Part shown: in pieces, positions 57,279 to 64,000 of the stretch
Layout: each line of letters starts with the position of its first letter
Numbering within the stretch: position 1 is the stretch's first letter
NCBI GenBank assembly: GCA_943789105.1
Contig: CALSSW010000003.1
Coordinates: 62,001 to 126,000, forward strand
Direction: 5' to 3'
DNA length: 64,000 nucleotides
Source: an uncultured Ulvibacter sp.
GTDB taxonomy: Bacteria; Bacteroidota; Bacteroidia; Flavobacteriales; Flavobacteriaceae
Notes under the pieces: generated by a model
Told to the model about the DNA's origin: nothing
The model's input: only the letters and a program-made list of their open reading frames with translations
Databases searched by the model: none
Position numbers and translations under genes: made by a program

Positions 57279-58367
57279 ATGATGCAGACAAAACATAACT
57301 GGACCAAAGAAGAGATTTTAGCCATTTACAACAAGCCCATGATGGAATTGCTGTACGATGCTGCAACTGTTCATAGAGCAAACCATAACCCCAATCAAGT
57401 ACAGGTTTCTACCTTGCTTTCTATAAAAACAGGAGGTTGCCCAGAAGATTGCGGGTATTGCCCACAAGCGGCGAGATACCACACAGATATAGAAGGAAAT
57501 GATTTAATGAGTGTTAGCCAAGTAAAAGCGCAGGCATTAAGAGCAAAATCTAGCGGCTCATCACGCGTTTGTATGGGAGCTGCATGGAGAAATGTAAAAG
57601 ATGGGCCAGAGTTTGATAGTGTTTTGGAGATGGTTCGTACCATCAACAAACTAGAGATGGAAGTATGTTGTACCCTTGGTATGATTACAGAAAATCAAGC
57701 ACAGCGTTTGGCAGAAGCTGGTTTGTACGCCTACAACCATAATCTTGATACCAGTGAAGATTATTATAAAGATGTTATTTCTACTAGAGCATTTCAAGAC
57801 AGGCTAGACACTATAGAAAATGTACGTAAAACTAATGTAACGGTATGCAGTGGTGGTATTATTGGTATGGGAGAAGCCGTTGAAGATAGAGCAGGAATGT
57901 TGGTGGCCCTAGCTAGTTTAAGCCCACAGCCAGAAAGCACACCTATAAATGCCTTAGTTCCTGTAGAGGGAACTCCCTTAGAGGAGATAGCTCCTGTATC
58001 TATTTGGGAAATGATACGCATGGTAGCCACTACTCGTATTGTGCTTCCTAACACACAGGTGCGTTTATCTGCAGGTAGAACACAAATGTCTCAAGAGGGG
58101 CAAGCAATGTGCTTCTTTGCAGGTGCCAACTCTATTTTTGCTGGAGACAAACTATTAACAACGCCAAATCCAGATGTGCATGAAGACATGAAACTCTTTG
58201 AACTTCTGGGATTACAGCCCATGAAGCCTTTTGTAAAGAAAGACCAACCACAATCTGTAGAGGCACAATACTCTAAGTATAAAGACCAAGCAGAAAAACC
58301 AAAATGGACCCGTCCAGACCATAAAATAGAGCGTAACGAGCTTGCCAAAGCAAAGGCAAAACTATAA
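57279..58367 (+). CDS. bioB: Biotin synthase (radical SAM)
   Basis: 362-residue enzyme inserting sulfur into dethiobiotin. The radical-SAM motif CPEDCGYCPQ (CxxxCxxC) is present, as are the YNHNLDTSEDYY region and LSAGRTQMS with the arginine that ligands the auxiliary [2Fe-2S] cluster. Needs Fe-S clusters supplied by a system such as the SUF operon at the left end. Last gene of the cluster, converging on recX. Confidence 0.97.
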   Translation: MMQTKHNWTKEEILAIYNKPMMELLYDAATVHRANHNPNQVQVSTLLSIKTGGCPEDCGYCPQAARYHTDIEGNDLMSVSQVKAQALRAKSSGSSRVCMGAAWRNVKDGPEFDSVLEMVRTINKLEMEVCCTLGMITENQAQRLAEAGLYAYNHNLDTSEDYYKDVISTRAFQDRLDTIENVRKTNVTVCSGGIIGMGEAVEDRAGMLVALASLSPQPESTPINALVPVEGTPLEEIAPVSIWEMIRMVATTRIVLPNTQVRLSAGRTQMSQEGQAMCFFAGANSIFAGDKLLTTPNPDVHEDMKLFELLGLQPMKPFVKKDQPQSVEAQYSKYKDQAEKPKWTRPDHKIERNELAKAKAKL

Positions 58368-58373
58368 TTACAA

Positions 58374-58856
58374 TTAGTTTTTTGTAAGGCCTCGAAGTCT
58401 TTCAAAAATCATAGCAGATTCCCATCCACGATACAGCAGGTAATCTGCTATTTTTTTTCGTTTTTTTTGTGCATCGGTTTCACCACAGAGTTGGGCAACT
58501 CTTTTTTCAAACAAAACATCAAAGGTATCTAGGTATTCGTTTTCTGGAATTTCTTTTAGGGCCAATTTGAGATTATACGCAGAAATATTACGCATTTTTA
58601 ATTCTCGAATAATTCTATTTCTCCCCCATTTTTTTTGTCTGAATTTTCCACGGGCAAAGGCCTGTGCAAATCGAGTTTCATTTAAAAAGTTATGGGCCAG
58701 TAAATGACCAATAATTTGGTCAATGGCCTGCGGAATCATGCGCATATCACGAAGCTTTTTAGTAACTTCTTGATGGCAACGCTCTTGGTAGGCGCAGTAT
58801 TTTTCAATGCTTCTTTTTGCCTGTTGCAGGGTATATGTTTTGTGGGTAAAACTCAT
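58374..58856 (-). CDS. recX: Regulatory protein RecX
   Basis: 160-residue helical protein that inhibits RecA. The repeated three-helix pattern is visible in ALxYCAYQERCHQEVTKKLRD-like (here EKYCAYQERCHQE), FARGKFRQKKWGRNRI and YLLYRGWESAMIFE segments. A TATTTTTG element lies eight bases before its ATG on the minus strand. It is separated from rng by a terminator. Confidence 0.9.
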   Translation of the reverse strand: MSFTHKTYTLQQAKRSIEKYCAYQERCHQEVTKKLRDMRMIPQAIDQIIGHLLAHNFLNETRFAQAFARGKFRQKKWGRNRIIRELKMRNISAYNLKLALKEIPENEYLDTFDVLFEKRVAQLCGETDAQKKRKKIADYLLYRGWESAMIFERLRGLTKN

Positions 58857-58927
58857 TAAGGGTTCAAAAATACACTTAAAAAGATTATCGTAGATCTTTT
58901 TTGAAGCTAGAAAAAAAACTTCTAAAG

Positions 58928-58965
58928 CAAAAAAAAACCCTCCTTTGCTAAAGCAAAGAAGGGTT
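58928..58965 (-). terminator. Intrinsic terminator of rng
   Basis: AACCCT-CTTTGC pairs with GCAAAG-AGGGTT around a TAAA loop (12 pairs, one internal mismatch), followed on the minus strand by a long T-run, directly after the rng stop. Confidence 0.9.
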
Positions 58966-58969
58966 ATGG

Positions 58970-60511
58970 TTATTTTAGCCTATCACCGTTCTTGTCAAAG
59001 AAGTGATATTCTAGATACGTGTAAGCATCTCTTGGTTGTATTTTCACCCATTTTTTATGCTCCATAAACCACTTATGGCGCATAGATGGAATACCTTTTG
59101 TTAAAAAGGCCGCTATAAAAGGATGTGTACTTAATGTTACATCCTTATAGTCTTTTTTGAAAAGCCTTTTGAGCTCCTCGGTAATCTTTTGTACCACCAC
59201 AATCGGCGCTTCTATCTCACCAATTTCACCCCCTGGGGCTTCTTCGCTGGTTTTGATATTCATTTCTGGCCTAACGCGTTGGCGTGTAATTTGTATCAAC
59301 CCAAATTTACTTGGAGGTAGGATTTTGTGTTTTGCTCTGTCGTTTTTCATTTCCTCACGAAGATGATCAAACAGCTTTTTTCGATTGGCAGCATTTGCCA
59401 TATCAATAAAGTCAACCACAATAATTCCTCCCATATCCCTAAGACGTAATTGTCTTGCTACCTCACTGGCAGCAATAATATTTACCTCTAGGGCAGTATC
59501 TTCTTGGTTCTTGCTTTTTGTACTTCGGTTACCACTGTTCACGTCTATAACGTGCATGGCTTCTGTATGTTCAATCACCAAATAGGTTCCTTTGGTACTT
59601 GAAACAGTTCTACCAAAGCTTGTTTTAATTTGTCTCTCAATACCATGTTTTTCATACATAGGTATTTTTGAGTCATAAAACTTAACGATACTTTCTTTAC
59701 CAGGTGCAATTTCTTGCACATAATCTTTTATTTGTAAATAGAGTGTTTCATCATCAATATGAATGGCCGAGAATTGGTCATTAAAAACATCTCGTATCAT
59801 AGAGGCCCCTCTATTTAACTCACTTAGCACCTTACTTGGGTGGTGAGCACCTTGTAGCTTTTTGCACATCGCTGTCCAGCGATCTACTAGACTTTGTAAG
59901 TCTTTATCCAGTTCTGCTACTTTTTTGCCTTCTGCTACCGTGCGTATAATAACACCAAATCCTTTAGGTCTTATGCTTGTAATTAAGCGTTTTAACCTGT
60001 CTTTTTCTTCACGACTTTCTATTTTTTGAGAAACAGAAATACGATCAGAAAAAGGGACCAAAACAATATAACGGCCAGCTATAGATAGCTCACTGCTTAT
60101 ACGCGGTCCTTTTGTGGAAATGGGTTCTTTTACTACTTGTACCAGAATAGATTGATTGGATTTTATGGCACTGTTAATGCCTCCATTTTTATCAATCTCC
60201 TTTTCAAATGGGAAATCTTTTAAAGAATACTCTTTAAGTTTACCTGTGCTTACACGTTTTACAAACTTCAACAAAGAAGCTACTTTAGGTCCTAGATCAT
60301 GATAGTGTAAAAAACCATCTTTTTCATAACCAACATTGACAAATGCGGCGTTAAGACCTGGCATACTTTTGCGAATTTTAGCGAGAAATACATCTCCAAC
60401 CGCAAAATTGTTTGCCTCTTCTTCTTTGTTTAGCTCGATGAGTCTTCCATCTTTTAAAAGAGCAAAATCAACTTCTTGTGAACTGGATCTAATAAATAAT
60501 TCGTAGTTCAC
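58970..60511 (-). CDS. rng: Ribonuclease E/G family endoribonuclease
   Basis: 513-residue endonuclease that matures rRNA and cuts mRNA. An S1-like RNA-binding domain occupies about residues 35-120 (FLAKIRKSMPGLNAAFVNVG core), followed by the RNase H-like catalytic domain with HVIDVNSG and GIIVVDFIDM, which hold the metal-binding aspartates. It lacks the long C-terminal scaffold of RNase E, so RNase G is the better name. Last gene before a terminator, on the strand opposite the mutY group. Confidence 0.94.
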   Translation of the reverse strand: MNYELFIRSSSQEVDFALLKDGRLIELNKEEEANNFAVGDVFLAKIRKSMPGLNAAFVNVGYEKDGFLHYHDLGPKVASLLKFVKRVSTGKLKEYSLKDFPFEKEIDKNGGINSAIKSNQSILVQVVKEPISTKGPRISSELSIAGRYIVLVPFSDRISVSQKIESREEKDRLKRLITSIRPKGFGVIIRTVAEGKKVAELDKDLQSLVDRWTAMCKKLQGAHHPSKVLSELNRGASMIRDVFNDQFSAIHIDDETLYLQIKDYVQEIAPGKESIVKFYDSKIPMYEKHGIERQIKTSFGRTVSSTKGTYLVIEHTEAMHVIDVNSGNRSTKSKNQEDTALEVNIIAASEVARQLRLRDMGGIIVVDFIDMANAANRKKLFDHLREEMKNDRAKHKILPPSKFGLIQITRQRVRPEMNIKTSEEAPGGEIGEIEAPIVVVQKITEELKRLFKKDYKDVTLSTHPFIAAFLTKGIPSMRHKWFMEHKKWVKIQPRDAYTYLEYHFFDKNGDRLK

Positions 60512-60749
60512 GTTACATTAATTTATATCCGCTTTTGGCAAGGGCACTATTGCCGTTTGCCTCCAACAGATGGATTAAACAATAATTATCACAGGTTTTT
60601 TTTGTAATTCTGAAATCTAATATTTATTAAATATCAGAAAAAACCCGTAGAAATGCTAGTATAATAAAAGGTAATTTATATAACTAGTATTTCATTTTCA
60701 AAGAACTTAACTACGGAACATTATTGAAAACCCCGTAGGTACTTAATAT

Positions 60750-60776
60750 AAAAAAAGTAGTTTATAACTACTTTTT
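60750..60776 (-). terminator. Intrinsic terminator overlapping the end of the small basic protein gene
   Basis: AAAAAGTAGTT and AACTACTTTTT pair perfectly (11 pairs, TAT loop). The stop codon and last codons of the gene lie in the stem; a T-run follows on the minus strand. Confidence 0.85.
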
Positions 60777-60857
60777 CTTGTGACGATTAGCGCGTCTTCT
60801 CTTCTTACGCTTGTGCGTAGCTACCTTATGTCTTTTCCTTTTTTTACCACTTGGCAT
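60768..60857 (-). CDS. 29-residue basic ribosomal-type protein (AURKAIP1/COX24-like)
   Basis: A very short frame starting MPSGKKRKRHKVATHKRKKR and ending in HKKK, almost entirely lysine, arginine and histidine. Such proteins are conserved across Bacteroidota and are listed as AURKAIP1/COX24-domain proteins, related to the small-subunit protein bS22 of actinobacteria and mS38 of mitochondria. Whether it is bS22-like or another extra ribosomal protein cannot be decided here. It lies 41 bases after the HU gene on the same strand and ends in its own terminator, both of which support a real gene. Confidence 0.8.
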   Translation of the reverse strand: MPSGKKRKRHKVATHKRKKRRRANRHKKK

Positions 60858-60898
60858 ATTTGATAGTTTTATGAAGCCCTAAAATAAGGCAATTAATA

Positions 60899-61189
60899 TT
60901 ATTTTACTTCAACGTTTGTTTTTACACTTTCAACAAACACTTTTGCCGGCTTAAAAGCTGGAATATTATGTGCTGGTATTTTGATCGTAGTGTTTTTTGA
61001 AATATTACGACCTGTTTTTTCTGCTCTAGTCTTGATAATAAAGCTTCCAAAACCTCTAAGGTAAACATTGTCTCCACCTTCTAATGAAGTTTTCACCTCA
61101 TTCATAAATGTTTCTACAGTAGCTTGAACATCTCCTTTTTCCATTCCTAGTTTATCTGAAATCTTAGCTACGATATCTGCTTTAGTCAT
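60899..61189 (-). CDS. HU-family DNA-binding protein
   Basis: 96-residue histone-like protein. Typical features are the opening MTKADIVAKIS, the GFGSF turn (VYLRGFGSFIIKTR) and the DNA-binding arm ending with the NIPAFKPAKVFVE segment. It binds and bends DNA as a dimer. Followed by the small ribosomal-type gene; divergent from mutY with promoters for each. Confidence 0.95.
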   Translation of the reverse strand: MTKADIVAKISDKLGMEKGDVQATVETFMNEVKTSLEGGDNVYLRGFGSFIIKTRAEKTGRNISKNTTIKIPAHNIPAFKPAKVFVESVKTNVEVK

Positions 61190-61231
61190 GTGTTTCTTTT
61201 TTTAATGTAAATAATCAATTTTTCAAGACGG

Positions 61232-61264
61232 CAAATATAAGAATTTTAAAATCAATATATCAAA
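61232..61264 (-). promoter_or_regulatory. Predicted promoter of the HU gene
   Basis: On the minus strand TTTG (61261-61264), a 21-base spacer, then TATATTTG (61232-61239): a good match to the Bacteroidetes consensus, 42 bases before the HU ATG. Confidence 0.6.
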
Positions 61265-61297
61265 ACGTAATGCATTAAAATATAATTACATAAAAGC

Positions 61298-61305
61298 TAC
61301 CTTTG
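61298..61305 (+). promoter_or_regulatory. -7 element immediately before mutY
   Basis: TACCTTTG ends exactly four bases before the mutY ATG. No clear -33 TTG. Confidence 0.5.
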
Positions 61306-61309
61306 TGAT

Positions 61310-62374
61310 ATGAAAGAAACTTTGGATTTTTTTGCTAAAAATCTCATTGATTGGTACTTAGACAATAAACGAGATCTCCCTTGGAGAAGCACGAAAGACC
61401 CCTATTTTATTTGGTTATCTGAAATTATTTTGCAGCAAACTAGAGTGGCACAAGGGACCCCTTATTATTTGGCACTTACAAGGGCCTTTCCCCAGGTAAC
61501 ATCACTTGCAAATGCACCCCAAGAAGAGGTGTTAAAACTCTGGCAGGGGCTTGGGTACTACTCACGGGCTAGAAACTTGCACATAGCAGCCAAATATGTA
61601 GCCAATGAGCTGGACGGGAGATTTCCATCTACTTATAAAGGACTTCTTCAGCTAAAAGGAGTTGGAGATTACACCGCTAGTGCGGTAGGTTCTATATGTT
61701 TTGATTTACCAACTGCCGTTGTAGATGGCAATGTATATAGGGTTTTGTCACGACTTTTTGGAATTACTACTCCTATTAACACGACCCAGGGAACAAAAGA
61801 TTTTAAAGCCTTGGCTCAACAACTGCTAGACACCAGTGATCCAGGGACCTATAACCAAGCTTTAATGGAGTTTGGAGCTCGTTTTTGTGTGCCTCAAAAC
61901 CCCAACTGTGAGCAGTGTATTTTTAAGTACAAATGCGATGCCCATAAAAATAAGCAAGTTGCAAAACTTCCAGTGAAGCTGAAAAAATTAAAAATTAAAA
62001 AAAGATATTTTAATTATATCGTGATACTCTCCCAGGAGTATCAAACCATTTTACGTCAGCGTACCACTAAAGGAATTTGGCAGCAGTTATTTGAGTTTCC
62101 GTTGGTCGAAACCCAAAAAGAGGTAGACCAAAGCCAATTACAAGAAGCGCCGCAATGTATTGAGATTTTAAAACAAAACGGGATTGATTGTTTAACGCTT
62201 TACCGAGAAAAATCTGTGATACATAAACTTTCTCACCAACATCTTTACACGCGTTTTTGGATTGCCCAAACCAAAAGTAAATTACCTCAAGGGATCCCCA
62301 TAGACACGATTGACAACTATGCGGTACCGGTGTTAATAAGTAACTTTATTTCAGAGTTTGAGGGTTTTAAATAA
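61310..62374 (+). CDS. mutY: A/G-specific adenine glycosylase
   Basis: 354-residue DNA repair glycosylase removing adenine opposite 8-oxoguanine. The helix-hairpin-helix LKGVGDYTASAV, the catalytic aspartate in AVVDGNV, and the [4Fe-4S] ligands in C-x6-C-x2-C-x5-C (Cys starting CVPQNPNC) are all present. The C-terminal NUDIX-like domain that reads 8-oxoG follows (FNYIVILSQ). First gene of the mutY-ssb-gldE group. Confidence 0.96.
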   Translation: MKETLDFFAKNLIDWYLDNKRDLPWRSTKDPYFIWLSEIILQQTRVAQGTPYYLALTRAFPQVTSLANAPQEEVLKLWQGLGYYSRARNLHIAAKYVANELDGRFPSTYKGLLQLKGVGDYTASAVGSICFDLPTAVVDGNVYRVLSRLFGITTPINTTQGTKDFKALAQQLLDTSDPGTYNQALMEFGARFCVPQNPNCEQCIFKYKCDAHKNKQVAKLPVKLKKLKIKKRYFNYIVILSQEYQTILRQRTTKGIWQQLFEFPLVETQKEVDQSQLQEAPQCIEILKQNGIDCLTLYREKSVIHKLSHQHLYTRFWIAQTKSKLPQGIPIDTIDNYAVPVLISNFISEFEGFK

Positions 62375-62408
62375 ATGGTTTTTTTAACTATATTTAATTT
62401 TCAAAAAG

Positions 62409-62416
62409 TACCTTTG
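62409..62416 (+). promoter_or_regulatory. Predicted -7 element of ssb
   Basis: TACCTTTG lies 20 bases before the ssb ATG in the gap after mutY. No clear -33 element. Confidence 0.4.
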
Positions 62417-62436
62417 CATACTTAAAATAAACAAAC

Positions 62437-62877
62437 ATGAGCGGCACAGTAAATAAAGTAATGTTGATAGGACATACAGGAGATGAAGTAAAAATGCATT
62501 ATTTTGAAGGAGGAAACAGCATTGGCCGTTTTCCCTTAGCAACCAATGAAACATACACCAATCGTACTACTGGTGAGCGTGTAAGCAATACTGAGTGGCA
62601 TAACATTGTGGTGCGTAACAAGGCAGCAGAGGTGTGCGAAAAGTATCTTAAAAAGGGAGATAAGGTGTACATTGAAGGACGTTTAAAAACCCGTAAGTGG
62701 CAAGATGAAAAAGGATTGGACCGCTACTCCACAGAAATACAGTGCACAGAGTTTACCTTTTTAACTCCTAAGGCAGAGGGTAGTACCCCACAACAGCCAG
62801 CAGCACCAACAGTACAAACCCCCGCCAGCACCCCTGCCCAGGCTCCCCAGGCACAAGAGGACGATTTGCCCTTTTAA
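62437..62877 (+). CDS. ssb: Single-stranded DNA-binding protein
   Basis: 146 residues: an N-terminal OB fold (VNKVMLIGHTGDEVK, WHNIVVRNKAAEVCEKYLKKG core), a proline/alanine/glutamine-rich linker and the acidic tip EDDLPF that recruits repair proteins. The stop codon is in the same frame as gldE, with no further stop before the gldE start. Confidence 0.97.
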   Translation: MSGTVNKVMLIGHTGDEVKMHYFEGGNSIGRFPLATNETYTNRTTGERVSNTEWHNIVVRNKAAEVCEKYLKKGDKVYIEGRLKTRKWQDEKGLDRYSTEIQCTEFTFLTPKAEGSTPQQPAAPTVQTPASTPAQAPQAQEDDLPF

Positions 62878-62898
62878 GTAGTAACCAACCCAACGATT

Positions 62899-64000
62899 TT
62901 GGATATAGAACCTCCCAGTTTATTATTTTTAACGCTTATTGATAGCTCTCTTATAGCAAGTATTGCAGTACTTTTAATGCTTCTTTTATTCTCTGCTCTT
63001 ATCTCTGGGGCAGAAGTGGCATTTTTCTCTTTAACACCATCAGATTTAGAAGTACAGATCACCAACAAGGCCTCTAGGAAAATAAAAACAGTTTCCTTGT
63101 TGCTAGAAAAACCTAAGAAATTATTGGCTACAATTTTAGTGGCCAACAACTTTATTAATATAGCCATTGTACTACTATTTGATAGTCTTGGCCAAGTATG
63201 GTTTGCGGGTTTAAACCAAGTGTATTTTGGCATTAACATTCGTTTTGTGGTAGAGGTTGGTGTGGTTACGTTTTTGATTTTACTTTTTGGTGAAATTTTA
63301 CCTAAGATTTATGCCAGTAGAAACAGTCTTAGTTTTGCAACTTTTATGGCATTTCCATTAAAGGCGTTAGATGTGTTATTTACTCCCTTAAGTATTCCTA
63401 TGCAGGCTATTACGGTTTCTATACAGGAGAGATTTGGAAAACAAAAAACGAACATTTCTGTTGGGCAATTATCACAAGCTCTTGAGCTTACAGATCAAAA
63501 AGAAACCACCACCCAAGAGCAAAAGATACTCCAAGGTATTGTGACTTTTGGCACGACAGACACCAAACAGGTCATGAAAAACAGGATGGACATCTTTGCT
63601 CTAAATCAAGAACTACCGTATCATGAAATTCTGCCTTTAATTAAAGAAAACGGTTACTCGCGTATTCCGGTTTTTAAAGATAATGTAGATACCATTACAG
63701 GAATTTTATATGTAAAAGATTTAATCCCTTATATAGAAGCCAAAACCCTAGATTGGAACTCCCTTATAAGAGCACCTTATTTTATTCCAGAAAACAAAAA
63801 ACTGGATGATTTGCTCAACGAGTTTAAGAAAATGAAGATGCACTTGGCTATTGTCGTGGATGAGTATGGAGGCACAAGCGGTCTTATTTCTTTAGAAGAT
63901 ATTATAGAAGAAATTGTTGGTGAGATTAGTGATGAGTTTGATGATGAAGATTTAATATTTTCTAAACTAGACGAGAATAATTATGTTTTTGAAGGCAAAA
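62899..64000 (+). CDS. gldE: Gliding-motility protein GldE (CNNM/CBS membrane protein), cut by right edge
   Basis: About 367 codons are visible, with no stop. A TTG start giving MDIEPPSLLFLTLID follows ssb by 21 bases. The N-terminal half is a CNNM/DUF21 domain with four hydrophobic helices (SALISGAEVAFFSL, FLILLFGEILPKIYA). Two CBS domains follow (RIPVFKDNVDTITGILYVKDL and AIVVDEYGGTSGLIS regions, cited in part), and a CorC-type end begins. It is needed for gliding in Flavobacterium, and the order mutY-ssb-gldE is typical of that group. Confidence 0.9.
   Translation, partial: MDIEPPSLLFLTLIDSSLIASIAVLLMLLLFSALISGAEVAFFSLTPSDLEVQITNKASRKIKTVSLLLEKPKKLLATILVANNFINIAIVLLFDSLGQVWFAGLNQVYFGINIRFVVEVGVVTFLILLFGEILPKIYASRNSLSFATFMAFPLKALDVLFTPLSIPMQAITVSIQERFGKQKTNISVGQLSQALELTDQKETTTQEQKILQGIVTFGTTDTKQVMKNRMDIFALNQELPYHEILPLIKENGYSRIPVFKDNVDTITGILYVKDLIPYIEAKTLDWNSLIRAPYFIPENKKLDDLLNEFKKMKMHLAIVVDEYGGTSGLISLEDIIEEIVGEISDEFDDEDLIFSKLDENNYVFEGK

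Noticed and set aside
60512-60749. A possible gene or structured RNA between rng and the small ribosomal-type gene
   Set aside because: About 240 bases of AT-rich DNA with only a weak five-pair hairpin (GGCAA/TTGCC); nothing supportable, probably the rng promoter region.

Overview
The window is AT-rich chromosomal DNA from a member of the Bacteroidota, almost certainly a (probably marine) Flavobacteriaceae. The supporting signs are type IX secretion (T9SS) C-terminal sorting domains, GEVED domains, a DUF4270 lipoprotein, GldE at the right edge, a one-piece cytochrome b subunit of complex II, atpDC standing apart from other ATP synthase genes, and repeated Bacteroidetes-type -7 promoter elements (TAnnTTTG) with no Shine-Dalgarno pattern. 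Coding density is high. No gap exceeds about 300 bases, and I saw no rRNA, tRNA, CRISPR array, prophage or insertion sequence. Species and genus cannot be fixed from the sequence alone.

Layout. 1-6718 (minus strand) is a SUF iron-sulfur assembly operon, transcribed as iscA-like, sufB, lipoprotein, sufC, sufD, sufS, META-domain lipoprotein, sufE and a DUF59 (SufT-like) gene cut by the left edge. 6911-12965 (minus) is a tight four-gene export operon: a T9SS surface protein of the choice-of-anchor-B/LVIVD type, a seven-repeat lipoprotein, an MbnP-like lipoprotein and an MbnH/MauG-like di-heme lipoprotein. This is the most likely under-described system here. 13224-17689 holds thiL, an alpha/beta hydrolase, brnQ and an aminopeptidase P. 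17899-24303 holds a BNR/sortilin-type propeller protein and sdhCAB. 24410-30579 holds an ankyrin protein, an omega-amidase-like nitrilase, an Ig-like lipoprotein, comF, a coiled-coil membrane protein and glyS.

30664-37684 contains a small lipoprotein, a second T9SS/GEVED surface protein that shares near-identical modules with the first in inverted orientation, and a large predicted outer-membrane barrel. 37824-44606 holds xth, an aldo/keto reductase, radA, an esterase-like protein lacking its nucleophile serine, a LPG-synthase-type membrane protein, panD and panC. Divergently, 44712-48981 carries a half-length GT5 protein, DUF4270 and glmS. 49053-50675 is a sulfotransferase-like/class IV aminotransferase pair that corresponds to a single fused protein in plants. 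Then come atpDC and a biotin cluster (bioF-bioD-bioA-ketosynthase-bioB, 52853-58367). The right end has recX, rng, a 29-residue ribosomal-type protein, an HU gene and the Flavobacteriia arrangement mutY-ssb-gldE, with gldE cut by the right edge.

How it works together. Most of the window is housekeeping: Fe-S supply (SUF) serves enzymes encoded nearby such as SdhB, BioB and MutY; pantothenate and biotin feed acyl metabolism; SDH and ATP synthase serve respiration. The accessory content is largely cell-envelope: lipoproteins, T9SS cargo and an outer-membrane barrel. A notable regulatory pattern is TAnnTTTG placed exactly four bases before the start codon of several genes (glyS, bioF, bioA, bioB, mutY, with weaker versions at xth and the sulfotransferase gene), which suggests leaderless or nearly leaderless mRNAs.
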